A DNA stretch of 64,000 nt from Bog-257 sp963805985. GTDB taxonomy: Bacteria; Acidobacteriota; Terriglobia; Terriglobales; Acidobacteriaceae. Numbering within the stretch: the first letter of the stretch is position 1; every line of letters starts with the position of its first letter. Below are positions 54,625 through 62,957 of this stretch, in pieces. A model generated the notes under the pieces. The model saw nothing but the letters and a program-made list of their open reading frames with translations. It searched no databases and was not told the origin of the DNA. Location of the stretch: contig CAWDWG010000008.1 in the NCBI GenBank assembly GCA_963805985.1, positions 1 through 64,000 of the forward strand, in the 5' to 3' direction. Made by a program: the position numbers and the translations under genes.

Positions 54625-55659
54625 ATGCACCGGGTCCTGTTTGCTTTACTGGCTGTCGCTTCGCTCTTCGTCACGGTTCCTGCAAGCCCTCAGACCGCGC
54701 CAGCGCCCGCCGCTGCTGCCGCGCCTTCCACCGCACCGCCGGCGGGCGGCCGCAAGAAGCGCGTCGCCGTCTTCGATTTTGACTATGCCACCGTGCAGTC
54801 GTCGACTGCAGCGCTGTTTGGAACGAATGTGGACGTGGGCAAAGGCATCTCCGACCTGCTGGTGCGGCATTTGGTGCAAGACGGCACCTACTCGGTGATC
54901 GAGCGCAAATCCATGGACAAGATCCTGGGCGAGCAGAATTTCTCCAATAGCGATCGCGCCGACGCCAACTCGGCAGCCAAGATCGGCAAGATCCTCGGCG
55001 TGGATGCCATTATCGTGGGCAGCATCACGCAGTTCGGTAACGATAACAAGCACACGAATATCGGCGGCGGGGGCTATGGGTTGGGAAGGTTCGGAGTGGG
55101 CGGCGTCGGCCATAGCAAAAGCAAGGCGGTCGTGCAGTGCGACGCCCGCTTGGTGAATATCGATACCGCCGAGATCATGGGCGTGGCCAGCGGCAAGGGT
55201 GAATCGTCGCGTGAGAGCACATCGCTGCTGGGCGGCGGCGGCGGCTGGACGGGCGGCGGCGGTGGCGCGGTCGACTTCGGCAGCAGCGACTTCCAACAGA
55301 CCATCATGGGTGAAGCGGTGAACCAGGCGGTTGTGCAGATGACCGCCGAGCTGGTAGCCGATGCTCCCAAACTCGTCGCTCGCACTATCAGTGTGGAAGG
55401 CCTGGTGGCTGCCGTTGACGGCGGCCAGATCGTGCTGAACATCGGCGGCAAGGCCGGCTTGAAGGTTGGCGATCAGCTGACCGTGAAGCGCGTCACCAAG
55501 GAGATTAAAGATCCGAACACCGGCGCCGTGATCCGCAAGATGACCTCCGACGTCGGCGTCATTCGGCTGACGGATGTGGATGACATCTCCGCCGTGGGGG
55601 CGGCAGTTTCCGGCAGCGGCTTCAAAGTCGGCGACGAGGTGAAGACCATCACGCAGTAG
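54625..55659 (+). CDS. exported CsgG-domain protein
   Basis: A 344-residue exported protein: signal peptide (VLFALLAVASLFVTVPA), a Pro/Ala linker, and a CsgG-like domain (KKRVAVFDFDYATVQ, ISDLLVRHLVQDGTYSVIERKSMDKILGEQ, AAKIGKILGVDAIIVGSITQFG). A glycine-rich loop (GGGGGWTGGGGG) interrupts it, and a C-terminal 100-residue domain (IVLNIGGKAGLKVGDQLTVKR) follows. CsgG itself is a lipoprotein pore for curli export; without a lipobox or csg neighbours this is probably a related envelope protein. ATG 54625 follows GGGAG. A strong terminator follows. Confidence 0.82.
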   Translation: MHRVLFALLAVASLFVTVPASPQTAPAPAAAAAPSTAPPAGGRKKRVAVFDFDYATVQSSTAALFGTNVDVGKGISDLLVRHLVQDGTYSVIERKSMDKILGEQNFSNSDRADANSAAKIGKILGVDAIIVGSITQFGNDNKHTNIGGGGYGLGRFGVGGVGHSKSKAVVQCDARLVNIDTAEIMGVASGKGESSRESTSLLGGGGGWTGGGGGAVDFGSSDFQQTIMGEAVNQAVVQMTAELVADAPKLVARTISVEGLVAAVDGGQIVLNIGGKAGLKVGDQLTVKRVTKEIKDPNTGAVIRKMTSDVGVIRLTDVDDISAVGAAVSGSGFKVGDEVKTITQ

Positions 55660-55682
55660 AGAATCGCTAGAAGGTACCTAAC

Positions 55683-55726
55683 CGAGGCCCTCACCCGGCA
55701 ATCGACTGCCCGCGGTGAGGGCCTCG
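55683..55726 (+). terminator. terminator after CsgG-like gene
   Basis: CGAGGCCCTCACC and GGTGAGGGCCTCG form a perfect 13-base stem 23 bases after the stop. Only a short T-rich stretch follows. Confidence 0.82.
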
Positions 55727-55953
55727 TTGCCATTTGGCGAGCGGTAGTGCTGCAGCCGGTGGGCTCTTTCTGTCACCACCTTTGCCAGATGCATTACATG
55801 GACACGCACGCCGCAACTACGTCCGCGGAACTGTGTTAGACTTCGCATCACTCAGCCCAAGTCGTGCGCTGGCTGTCGCATTGATCTGGCTCTCCGTTGC
55901 CGATTTCCAAGCACAATCTGCGGCGGTATCACTTACAAACTAAGAGGTCGGTT

Positions 55954-57699
55954 ATGAGAAGCGCGATCCTGGCCGCAGTGGCAGCAATCGTTATCATGAC
56001 TCTTTCCGCCTGTGGCGGAGGAGGGAATACCCCACCCAGCAGTCCATCGGTCACGGTCACGCCGTCGACGGCCAACGTGGCGGAGGGTGGAAGCCAGCAG
56101 TTCACGGCCACGGTGACCGGTATCAGCAGTTCGGCAGTGACGTGGCAGGTCAACGGAGTTACGGGCGGCACCGCGGCCACCGGACTGATTAACGGCAACG
56201 GCCTGTACACGGCGCCGGTGGTCATTCCCAAACCGGCCAGCATCACCATCACGGCGGTGTCGCAATCGGAAACCAACGTCTCGGGAAACTCCATCGTCAC
56301 GATTACGGGAGTGCAGTTCAGCAACGCCTCGATCAAAGGCAACTACGTCTTCAGCCTCAGCGGCGTCGGTCTGAGCGGGACGCCGTTCTACCTGGTGGGA
56401 GCGGTTAGCGCCGACGGCAACGGCAATATTACAAACGGCGAGGCCGACAGAAATTCCGTGGCTGCGGGATACAGCCAGCAGGGTTCGATCACCGGCACCT
56501 ACAACGTCGGTTCCGATGGGCGCGGCACGTTGAATCTGAACATGGCTAACTTCGGCGGCCAGTTCAGCTACGCGATTGCTATGAAGGCGCTGGACAATGC
56601 GGTGTTGAATGAAATTGACGGGCTGGCCATTGCCGCCACCGGCAACTTCGAAACGCAATCCGGCCCGCTGCTGACCCCGGCGAACTTCGCCTTCGGCTTC
56701 AGCGGCGTCACCACCTGCGGAGCGGTCAGTTCCGCCGGCATCTTTAACCTGAGCGGAGGCAAACTGGGCGGAGTGCAGGACGTGAACTCCTGCGGCAGTA
56801 TCACCCAGGCCCAATCGCTGAGCGGTAACTATACCAACGCCGACAACCTCGGACGCGGCACCGGCACCTTCTCCGGGAACAGCGGATCCGCCGGTTTCGT
56901 CTACTACGTGACCACTACCGGCAGCTACCGGTTCATGTGCCCGAATTCCGCAACCTTGTTCCTGGGCAGCGCCAATATTCAGACTCAGCTGTCGTTCGCG
57001 AACACGGACTTCAGCGGCGGGTATGTGGTGAACACATCGGCGAATACGCAGGCCGGAGTTTCCTACACGCTGATCCAAATGAGCGCGTCGAATGGCAACG
57101 TTTCCAGCGGCTACTACGACGTCAACGACACGGGCGTGGTTGGGCAGGCGAGCGCGACGGGCGCCTACACTCTGAACTCGAACGGCCGCATCAACGGCTC
57201 ATTCACCGTGAATGGCACTGCATCGCTGCCGTTCGCGATGTATCTGTATTCGCCAAGCCAGGGCTACTATCTCGACGAGAGAACGACTGCGGTCGGCGGA
57301 GGTAACATCTTCGGGCAGAACTCCGCGGTCAACACCAACACCGCCTGGGCGGGAAGTTATGCCACCCGGCAGTTTGGATATTTCGTTTCGAACATCGGGA
57401 TTCTTCCTGCCAACGCAACGGCTATTACCGGCCAGATTTCCTCCAATGGCAGTGGAACTCTGGCGGGCACGCTGGACATCAACGATCCGTCGCCGATTAA
57501 CATCGTGACGGGGCAAGCGCTGCAGGGAAACTACAACGTGACCAACATAGCGCCCGGGCGCATGACAGTGTCCATAACCACCCAGGCTGACGGCACGCGC
57601 AATTACATTGGCTACATTGTGGATCAGACGCGGGTGCTGCTGCTGGATGTTGACGCCAATGCAATCACCGCGGGAGGCGATGCGATTCGCCAATTCTGA
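55954..57699 (+). CDS. Ig-like lipoprotein with repeats
   Basis: A 581-residue lipoprotein: the lipobox is LSACGGG near residue 19. An Ig-like BIG2 domain follows (SVTVTPSTANVAEGGSQQFTA). The remainder is built from five or six related units of about 90 residues, each beginning IKGNYVFSLSG or LSGNYTN and carrying a GRGTLNLN or GTFSGNSG strand, common in acidobacterial exported proteins. Surface attachment or binding is likely; no enzyme motif. ATG 55954 is used because it places the lipobox correctly. Confidence 0.74.
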   Translation: MRSAILAAVAAIVIMTLSACGGGGNTPPSSPSVTVTPSTANVAEGGSQQFTATVTGISSSAVTWQVNGVTGGTAATGLINGNGLYTAPVVIPKPASITITAVSQSETNVSGNSIVTITGVQFSNASIKGNYVFSLSGVGLSGTPFYLVGAVSADGNGNITNGEADRNSVAAGYSQQGSITGTYNVGSDGRGTLNLNMANFGGQFSYAIAMKALDNAVLNEIDGLAIAATGNFETQSGPLLTPANFAFGFSGVTTCGAVSSAGIFNLSGGKLGGVQDVNSCGSITQAQSLSGNYTNADNLGRGTGTFSGNSGSAGFVYYVTTTGSYRFMCPNSATLFLGSANIQTQLSFANTDFSGGYVVNTSANTQAGVSYTLIQMSASNGNVSSGYYDVNDTGVVGQASATGAYTLNSNGRINGSFTVNGTASLPFAMYLYSPSQGYYLDERTTAVGGGNIFGQNSAVNTNTAWAGSYATRQFGYFVSNIGILPANATAITGQISSNGSGTLAGTLDINDPSPINIVTGQALQGNYNVTNIAPGRMTVSITTQADGTRNYIGYIVDQTRVLLLDVDANAITAGGDAIRQF

Positions 57700-57727
57700 T
57701 CGTCTCGCTGATTGCGGATTCACCTCG

Positions 57728-57774
57728 GCTCGAGTGTCCGGCGCAAATGCCGAAGGCACTCGAGCTTAGTTTTT
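57728..57774 (+). terminator. terminator after the Ig-like lipoprotein gene
   Basis: GCTCGAGTG (57728-57736) pairs with CACTCGAGC (57757-57765), extended by an inner CCGGC/GCCG-type helix, and is followed by TTAGTTTTT. A good intrinsic terminator. Confidence 0.86.
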
Positions 57775-57823
57775 GCGCCTGCCCCGGGCGCGGTACAATC
57801 TTGTGGTTTCCTTACCATCACTC

Positions 57824-58570
57824 ATGCATATACCGAAACTTGCATTGGCACTATTTCTCTGCACCGGACTCGCGGCAGCCCAGAACCTTCCTGCCGGGAC
57901 GGCGCTGCCGGTTGCAGTCGGCACAACGCTCACCGCCAAGAGCACCAAGGCGGGAGGAAAGATCGATGGCAAGCTCATGCAGGACGTGCGATTGCCATCC
58001 GGCGCGGTGATCAAGTCGGGAGCGCACGTGAGCGGACATGTGGTCAGCGTGAAGAAGCCGGGAGCGGACGGCTCCAATATTGTGCTGCAGTTCGATCAAC
58101 TGCAGGACGAACACAATGCGATTCCGCTGAATGTCAGCGTGCGAGCGGTCGCCGGGTCGAAGAGCGTTTTCAATGCGGGGCTGCCCGCCGGCAACTCGAC
58201 CAATGACGAAGCTTCCGTCAGTTGGGTCACGCGGCAGGTCGGCGGCGAATACGTATTTCGCGGGCGCGGCTATCTCTCTTCCGATCGAGGCAAAGTTGGG
58301 GTGTGGGATGGCAGAGGCGTGTGGGGCAAGCTGCAGGCCGCGGAGAATTGCGAGGACTCGCAAATCAACGGCGACATCCAGGCCTTGTGGGTGTTCTCCA
58401 CGACAGCCTGCGGGGTCTACGATCTGCCGGAGACAACCCTGGCTCATGCCGGAAACACGCCGCCGATGGGACAAGTCACGCTGCAATCGACGAAGAATGT
58501 CGAGATACATGGCGGCAGCGGGTGGTTGTTGATCGCCAACCCAGCGCCGGGTAGTCCGGGCAGCAAGTAG
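57824..58570 (+). CDS. exported protein of unknown function
   Basis: A 248-residue exported protein: signal peptide (LALALFLCTGLAAAQ), then a beta-rich domain (LPAGTALPVAVGTTLTAKSTKAG, GAVIKSGAHVSGHVVSVKKPG) that resembles the capsule-export or TrbI/VirB10-like sandwich domains by pattern only. A second half has two cysteines (AAENCEDSQ, TTACGVYDLP). No named family. ATG 57824. Confidence 0.62.
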   Translation: MHIPKLALALFLCTGLAAAQNLPAGTALPVAVGTTLTAKSTKAGGKIDGKLMQDVRLPSGAVIKSGAHVSGHVVSVKKPGADGSNIVLQFDQLQDEHNAIPLNVSVRAVAGSKSVFNAGLPAGNSTNDEASVSWVTRQVGGEYVFRGRGYLSSDRGKVGVWDGRGVWGKLQAAENCEDSQINGDIQALWVFSTTACGVYDLPETTLAHAGNTPPMGQVTLQSTKNVEIHGGSGWLLIANPAPGSPGSK

Positions 58571-58635
58571 ATTCGCCATACAACGGGAAACGGCCAGAGT
58601 TGCTCTAATCTATTTCAACTGGATCGAGGTGACCC

Positions 58636-58926
58636 ATGCAGAACTGGAAAAAAGCAGTCATATTTGGATCGATTGGCGCAGGCGCGGTGCTGGTGATGGC
58701 TCGGCGGCGTCCTGCAGGAATGGCTCTGGCAGCGGCTGGGCTGGCGGTGCTGGCCTCCGAATATCCGGAGAAGTTCGAGGCCGTGTGGGAAAGCGCGCCC
58801 GACTATCTGCGGAAAGGAATGCAGATCTTTGGGACGCTGCAGAAGCTGGGCGAGGGCTTCGCCGAAGAAGCCGAGCGGCGCAGTGTCAGCGCCTGGAAGA
58901 ATGTTCGCTCCGAGTTCGGATCGTAG
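58636..58926 (+). CDS. small membrane-associated protein
   Basis: A 96-residue protein with one or two hydrophobic stretches (AVIFGSIGAGAVLVMA; AGMALAAAGLAVLASEY) and an amphipathic C-terminal half. No family recognised. ATG 58636 follows GAGGTGA. It converges with the DUF3857 gene, with two bases between stops. Confidence 0.58.
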   Translation: MQNWKKAVIFGSIGAGAVLVMARRRPAGMALAAAGLAVLASEYPEKFEAVWESAPDYLRKGMQIFGTLQKLGEGFAEEAERRSVSAWKNVRSEFGS

Positions 58927-58927
58927 A

Positions 58928-61204
58928 TCAGGAGTCCGACGGGCGCGGGCCGGGATGAATCGTCTCGATCTTGTGACGATGTTCGGCGCTGCTGGGCTCA
59001 CTCCAGCCGTGCTCATCTTCCACCACGCGCACAATCGCCAGGGCTGCGGCTGAATTCAATGTCGGCGAAGCTGGCGCCGCCTTCTTCTCCCAGATTCGCT
59101 CGACCATGCCATTGCGGACCGTCGTGGTCGTCGCCGGGACTTCACCCGTAGCGATGACTGCGCCGCGGTCGGCGCGGGCTGCCGGCGTCAGAACCACAAA
59201 TCGCGAATACACCACCTGCTGATCGAAGCTGCCAAAGACAAACTGGAAGGCCTCGGCATGCTCGGCAATCCCGCCGTCGCCGGAGTAGTTGAGGATGTAC
59301 TCTTCGTCGATCGCATCGCCGGGCGCGAGCGCTGACTGCATAATTCCTGCTGCGTTGGTCAGAGCTGCGGTTGAGCCGTCGGAGTGAACGATGCGCAGGG
59401 CGAGCAGCTGCGCGTCGCGCGGGATTCGTGCCGCGATCAACTGAGCGGCCGCGCCGTCGGTCAGCGCTCGCGTAGCCCGGTGAATGTAAACCGAGACACT
59501 GCCGTCCGGACGAGCAATCGCGACATGGTCGTCCACCAACATTAACGTGCTGCCGGAAGCGGTCAGGTTCGCGCTTTGCGAAGCGATGGCAGATGCGTCG
59601 CGCCGATAGGGCAGGTAGAAACTCTCCGAGCCCGAGGCAAGATCGATGTCATGGTACGTGCTGTCCGTCCACTCAGCGGCGAGGCGATGATAGTTTTCGG
59701 CATTCGGCGCGATGCGTAACCACTCGGCCGCGGCCTGCTGCGCTGCCTCGTCATCCCCGGCGAGTTGAAATTCTCGTATCAGCATCTCTCTGGCCGCACG
59801 GTTCAACGGCGCTGCGGCTAGCAGCCTTTGCAGGGAGCGAACGGCTTCCGCGTGATTGCCATCGCGGGACAGCGATTGCGCGTAGTCCAGCGACTCCGGA
59901 GCGCAGCCATCCAATTTCTTCTGAGCTGCGTGCGCCTCGTCGGGCTGTCCGAGCGAGCGATAGGAAGCAATCGCGTTCTGCAGCGTTTTGCATGCAGAAC
60001 GATATGACTCCCACATTGTGGGATCGGACCTGAGATGTGCTTGCGACAGCAGAAATTGCAGGGGGACAGACTTGGCGTTGAACGGGACGCTTTCGATTTG
60101 CTTCGCAGCCGTGGAGAATTGTCCCGCCGCATAGTCGCCGCCGGCGAGCAGGTATGTCATCTCTTGAAGCGAGAGTTTCCTGGGGGGCGTAGTTGGAAAA
60201 GGCGCGGCCGTTCTCGCGACAGAAATCCGGAGAGGAGCAGCGGCCCCGGCGAATTTCACCAGGATGCGATGCGGGCCGGGGATGACATCGAAGGCGGCGG
60301 AACTGTTGCGCGGGGCATTGCCGCGCAGCACACGTTGCCCGTCGGCAAAGATCTCCAGAGGCCCGGCGCCGTCGACCTGGACCGTCCAGCTCCCCGAAGT
60401 CAGCGAAGAAAACTCTGCGGCCGCATAGAAGATACCGCGACGAGCGAAATAATCCGGCAGAACGACGCGGCCATCCGGGAAGGCGAAATTTTCCACGCGC
60501 CGGTTTTGGTAGGAATCTTGAGCCAGGTCGTCGTTGGGTGAAATCGGCTGCTGATCGAGCAGCGGATGAAGTCCGAGCGGGCCGACAATGCGCCAATCGG
60601 TAAGAATGCCGGCTCCGCGCGAAAGGGAATACAGATCCAGACCGGGAGCGCCGTCCATTGCGGCTGTGAGCAAGGCTTGCTGCAGGTCAGGCCAGGGTTG
60701 CAGCGAGTTTGCCAGTAAGGCTTGCAGCCGCGGAATTACGCTTCGGAACTCCGCGGTATTGGCCGCTGACTCCCGAAGCCGGACCGCTGCCAGGCGGATT
60801 CTCGTATCGCCACGAGCGTTGACTCCCAGTTCACATAGTCGGGAAGCCGCTTGCAGCATCGTCGCGTCGTCGGCGCGCATGGCAGCAACCTCCATGCGGA
60901 CAAAGAGCGCTTCCGCGTCCTGCGGATCGCGCACCAGCGCGCGCGTGGAAAGCAAATAGGCGCGGCTGAGGTTGAAATCGACAAAGAAATCGCGAGCGGC
61001 AGCGCGTGCGAGGGCAGACTCGCGCAGAACGGCGGAGTGCGGGGTGGGCGTTGTCTCGGGGCTGTTTCGCACGACCGTCGTAGAGCGAGGGATATCGGAT
61101 GTGGTGTCGTGCGCCAGTCGCGCCAGGGTTTGCGTCTGCGCCGTGGCTCGCGAGACCAACGCCATGAGCAAAGCGGTCAGGAAAAGTCTGAAGCGGCGAT
61201 TCAT
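58928..61204 (-). CDS. exported TPR/DUF3857-type protein
   Basis: A 758-residue exported protein: signal peptide (LFLTALLMALVSRATAQ), a long helical region with TPR-like pairs (AYLLSTRALVRDPQDAEALFV; AAPLNRAAREMLIREFQLAGD), a beta-rich insert near 200-330 (GSWTVQVDGAGPLEIFADGQ), and a C-terminal DUF3857-like domain (SVYIHRATRALTDGAAAQL to about 740). Most DUF3857 proteins continue into a transglutaminase domain; here the protein ends before it, so the catalytic part is missing or never present. ATG at 61204 is used to place the signal peptide. Confidence 0.72.
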   Translation of the reverse strand: MNRRFRLFLTALLMALVSRATAQTQTLARLAHDTTSDIPRSTTVVRNSPETTPTPHSAVLRESALARAAARDFFVDFNLSRAYLLSTRALVRDPQDAEALFVRMEVAAMRADDATMLQAASRLCELGVNARGDTRIRLAAVRLRESAANTAEFRSVIPRLQALLANSLQPWPDLQQALLTAAMDGAPGLDLYSLSRGAGILTDWRIVGPLGLHPLLDQQPISPNDDLAQDSYQNRRVENFAFPDGRVVLPDYFARRGIFYAAAEFSSLTSGSWTVQVDGAGPLEIFADGQRVLRGNAPRNSSAAFDVIPGPHRILVKFAGAAAPLRISVARTAAPFPTTPPRKLSLQEMTYLLAGGDYAAGQFSTAAKQIESVPFNAKSVPLQFLLSQAHLRSDPTMWESYRSACKTLQNAIASYRSLGQPDEAHAAQKKLDGCAPESLDYAQSLSRDGNHAEAVRSLQRLLAAAPLNRAAREMLIREFQLAGDDEAAQQAAAEWLRIAPNAENYHRLAAEWTDSTYHDIDLASGSESFYLPYRRDASAIASQSANLTASGSTLMLVDDHVAIARPDGSVSVYIHRATRALTDGAAAQLIAARIPRDAQLLALRIVHSDGSTAALTNAAGIMQSALAPGDAIDEEYILNYSGDGGIAEHAEAFQFVFGSFDQQVVYSRFVVLTPAARADRGAVIATGEVPATTTTVRNGMVERIWEKKAAPASPTLNSAAALAIVRVVEDEHGWSEPSSAEHRHKIETIHPGPRPSDS

Positions 61205-61472
61205 ATTCTGGCTCCGCAATGAGACGCAAAGCTGCCCGGTGGGCACCGCTTGTCATCATTGGGGAATGGCAGAAGAGTAGCTGAGCAAAGCAATTCTGGA
61301 AATACTGTTTTCACCTGATGTCTACAACTTTCGGGTGCTTGACGTTGGCGCGAAATCGTTCTTCGTTTCTGCAAAAGGGAAACGCGTCCCGAATGACACG
61401 CGAAGCCTTATCCGCGAACCGCCTGAATTCAAGCGGCACGTCTACCGCAGCAGGTATACTTTTTGCATCCCT

Positions 61473-62273
61473 ATGGCCACGAAGCTGGAGGAAATTGTTG
61501 CCGCTGCACGCCGCAGAGTCGCCGCTGCCAAGGCGACGGTGGACCTGCGCGCGCTGGAGATGCGGGCAGATCGTCACCGGCCGAGAGGGCTTCGAACAGC
61601 TCTGCAGGAGCGAGCGGCGAGCGGTGTCGCGATCATTGCGGAGCTGAAGAAAGCTTCGCCGTCCAAGGGTGTGATTCGACAAGATTTCCCCGTGGCCGAA
61701 CTGGCTGGCGATCTGGAACAAGCCGGAGCTGCCGCACTTTCCGTGCTCACGGACGAAGAATATTTTCAAGGGTCCTTGCAAAATCTTGCGACCGCTTCGC
61801 AGTCGACGAAGCTGCCCTGTTTGCGGAAGGACTTCATGGTCGACGAACTTCAGATCGTCGAAGCGCGCGCCAATGGCGCGGACGCGATTCTGCTGATTGT
61901 GGCGGCCTTAAGCCACGAAGAGTTGATCAGTCTGGCGGCAGCGGCGCGAGCCAATAATCTCGATGTGCTCTGCGAAGTCCACGACTCCGCCGAGCTGCAA
62001 TGCGCACTGGACGCGGGTTTCGAGACGATCGGAATCAACAACCGCGATTTGCACACGTTTCGCGTCGATCTGAATACCTCGTTGCAGCTGGTGGAGGGCA
62101 TACCGCCGGGAGTGGTGAAGGTCGCGGAGAGCGGGATCGAGACTGCCGAAGATATCGCACGGCTGCGACAGGCTGGGTTCGATGCGTTCCTGATCGGCGA
62201 ATCGCTGATGCGAGCGAAGGATCCGGGTAACGAGCTTCGGGGACTGCTGGGACATGCGGTTTCCGCGGGGTGA
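61473..62273 (+). CDS. trpC: indole-3-glycerol-phosphate synthase
   Basis: Ring closure in tryptophan synthesis, giving indole-3-glycerol phosphate from CdRP. TIM-barrel motifs: IAELKKASPSKGVIR, LSVLTDEEYFQGS, LPCLRKDFMVDE, GINNRDLHTF and VAESGIETAED. 266 residues. The ATG at 61473 is used; the frame opens at 61335 but the extension has no family match. First gene of trpC-trpF-trpB, with six bases to trpF. TrpA would be expected beyond the right edge. Confidence 0.97.
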   Translation: MATKLEEIVAAARRRVAAAKATVDLRALEMRADRHRPRGLRTALQERAASGVAIIAELKKASPSKGVIRQDFPVAELAGDLEQAGAAALSVLTDEEYFQGSLQNLATASQSTKLPCLRKDFMVDELQIVEARANGADAILLIVAALSHEELISLAAAARANNLDVLCEVHDSAELQCALDAGFETIGINNRDLHTFRVDLNTSLQLVEGIPPGVVKVAESGIETAEDIARLRQAGFDAFLIGESLMRAKDPGNELRGLLGHAVSAG

Positions 62274-62279
62274 TGGCTT

Positions 62280-62957
62280 ATGTGGATCAAGATTTGCGGT
62301 ACGACCAGCATGGAAGATGCGCGCGCCAGTCTGGCGGCGGGAGCGAGCGCGCTGGGATTCATCTTTGCTCCCAGCCCGCGGCGGCTTGAAATCCCTGCGG
62401 CGTCCCTCATCGTCGAGGCGCTGGTGACGGACGTTGAGACGATCGGCATCTTCGTCGATGAGCATCCGCGGCGGGTGGGAGAGATCTGCGGGCAACTTGC
62501 GTTCACCGGAGTGCAACTGCACGGTGACGAGGCGCCGGAGCTGATGAAGGAGTATCGCGAAACCCTGGGAGGGCGGCAGATTATCAAGGCGCTGCGGGCG
62601 GCAGAGCTGCTGGGTTCCGGCGAGGAGAAGCTCGATCGTTATCTGGCCAAGGGCGCGTACATCGATGCGATTCTGCTGGACTCTGGATCGCCCGATCAAC
62701 CTGGCGGAACGGGGAAGCCGTTCGCGTGGGAGCAACTGAAGCCGCTGGCGGCCAAGATTCGCGACGTGATGCCGTTGATCGTGGCCGGCGGATTGAACGC
62801 CGAGAATGTTGGGGAGGCGATTGCGTTGTTGGAGCCGTGGGGCGTGGACGTAGTTTCCGGAGTGGAATTGGAGCCGGGGAAGAAGAGCACATCGAAGCTG
62901 CGCGGCTTCGTCGCGGCGGTGCAGCAGGCGGAGAGCTCCGGAAGGCAGAGTGGGTGA
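62280..62957 (+). CDS. trpF: phosphoribosylanthranilate isomerase
   Basis: Converts phosphoribosylanthranilate to CdRP, the step before trpC. Barrel motifs KICGTTSMEDA, FAPSPRR, GVQLHGDE, DSGSPDQPGGTGKPF and GGLNAENV are present, with the catalytic Cys in KICG and Asp in DSGS. 225 residues. It starts six bases after trpC and its stop overlaps the trpB ATG by one base (TGATG), so the three are coupled. Confidence 0.96.
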   Translation: MWIKICGTTSMEDARASLAAGASALGFIFAPSPRRLEIPAASLIVEALVTDVETIGIFVDEHPRRVGEICGQLAFTGVQLHGDEAPELMKEYRETLGGRQIIKALRAAELLGSGEEKLDRYLAKGAYIDAILLDSGSPDQPGGTGKPFAWEQLKPLAAKIRDVMPLIVAGGLNAENVGEAIALLEPWGVDVVSGVELEPGKKSTSKLRGFVAAVQQAESSGRQSG

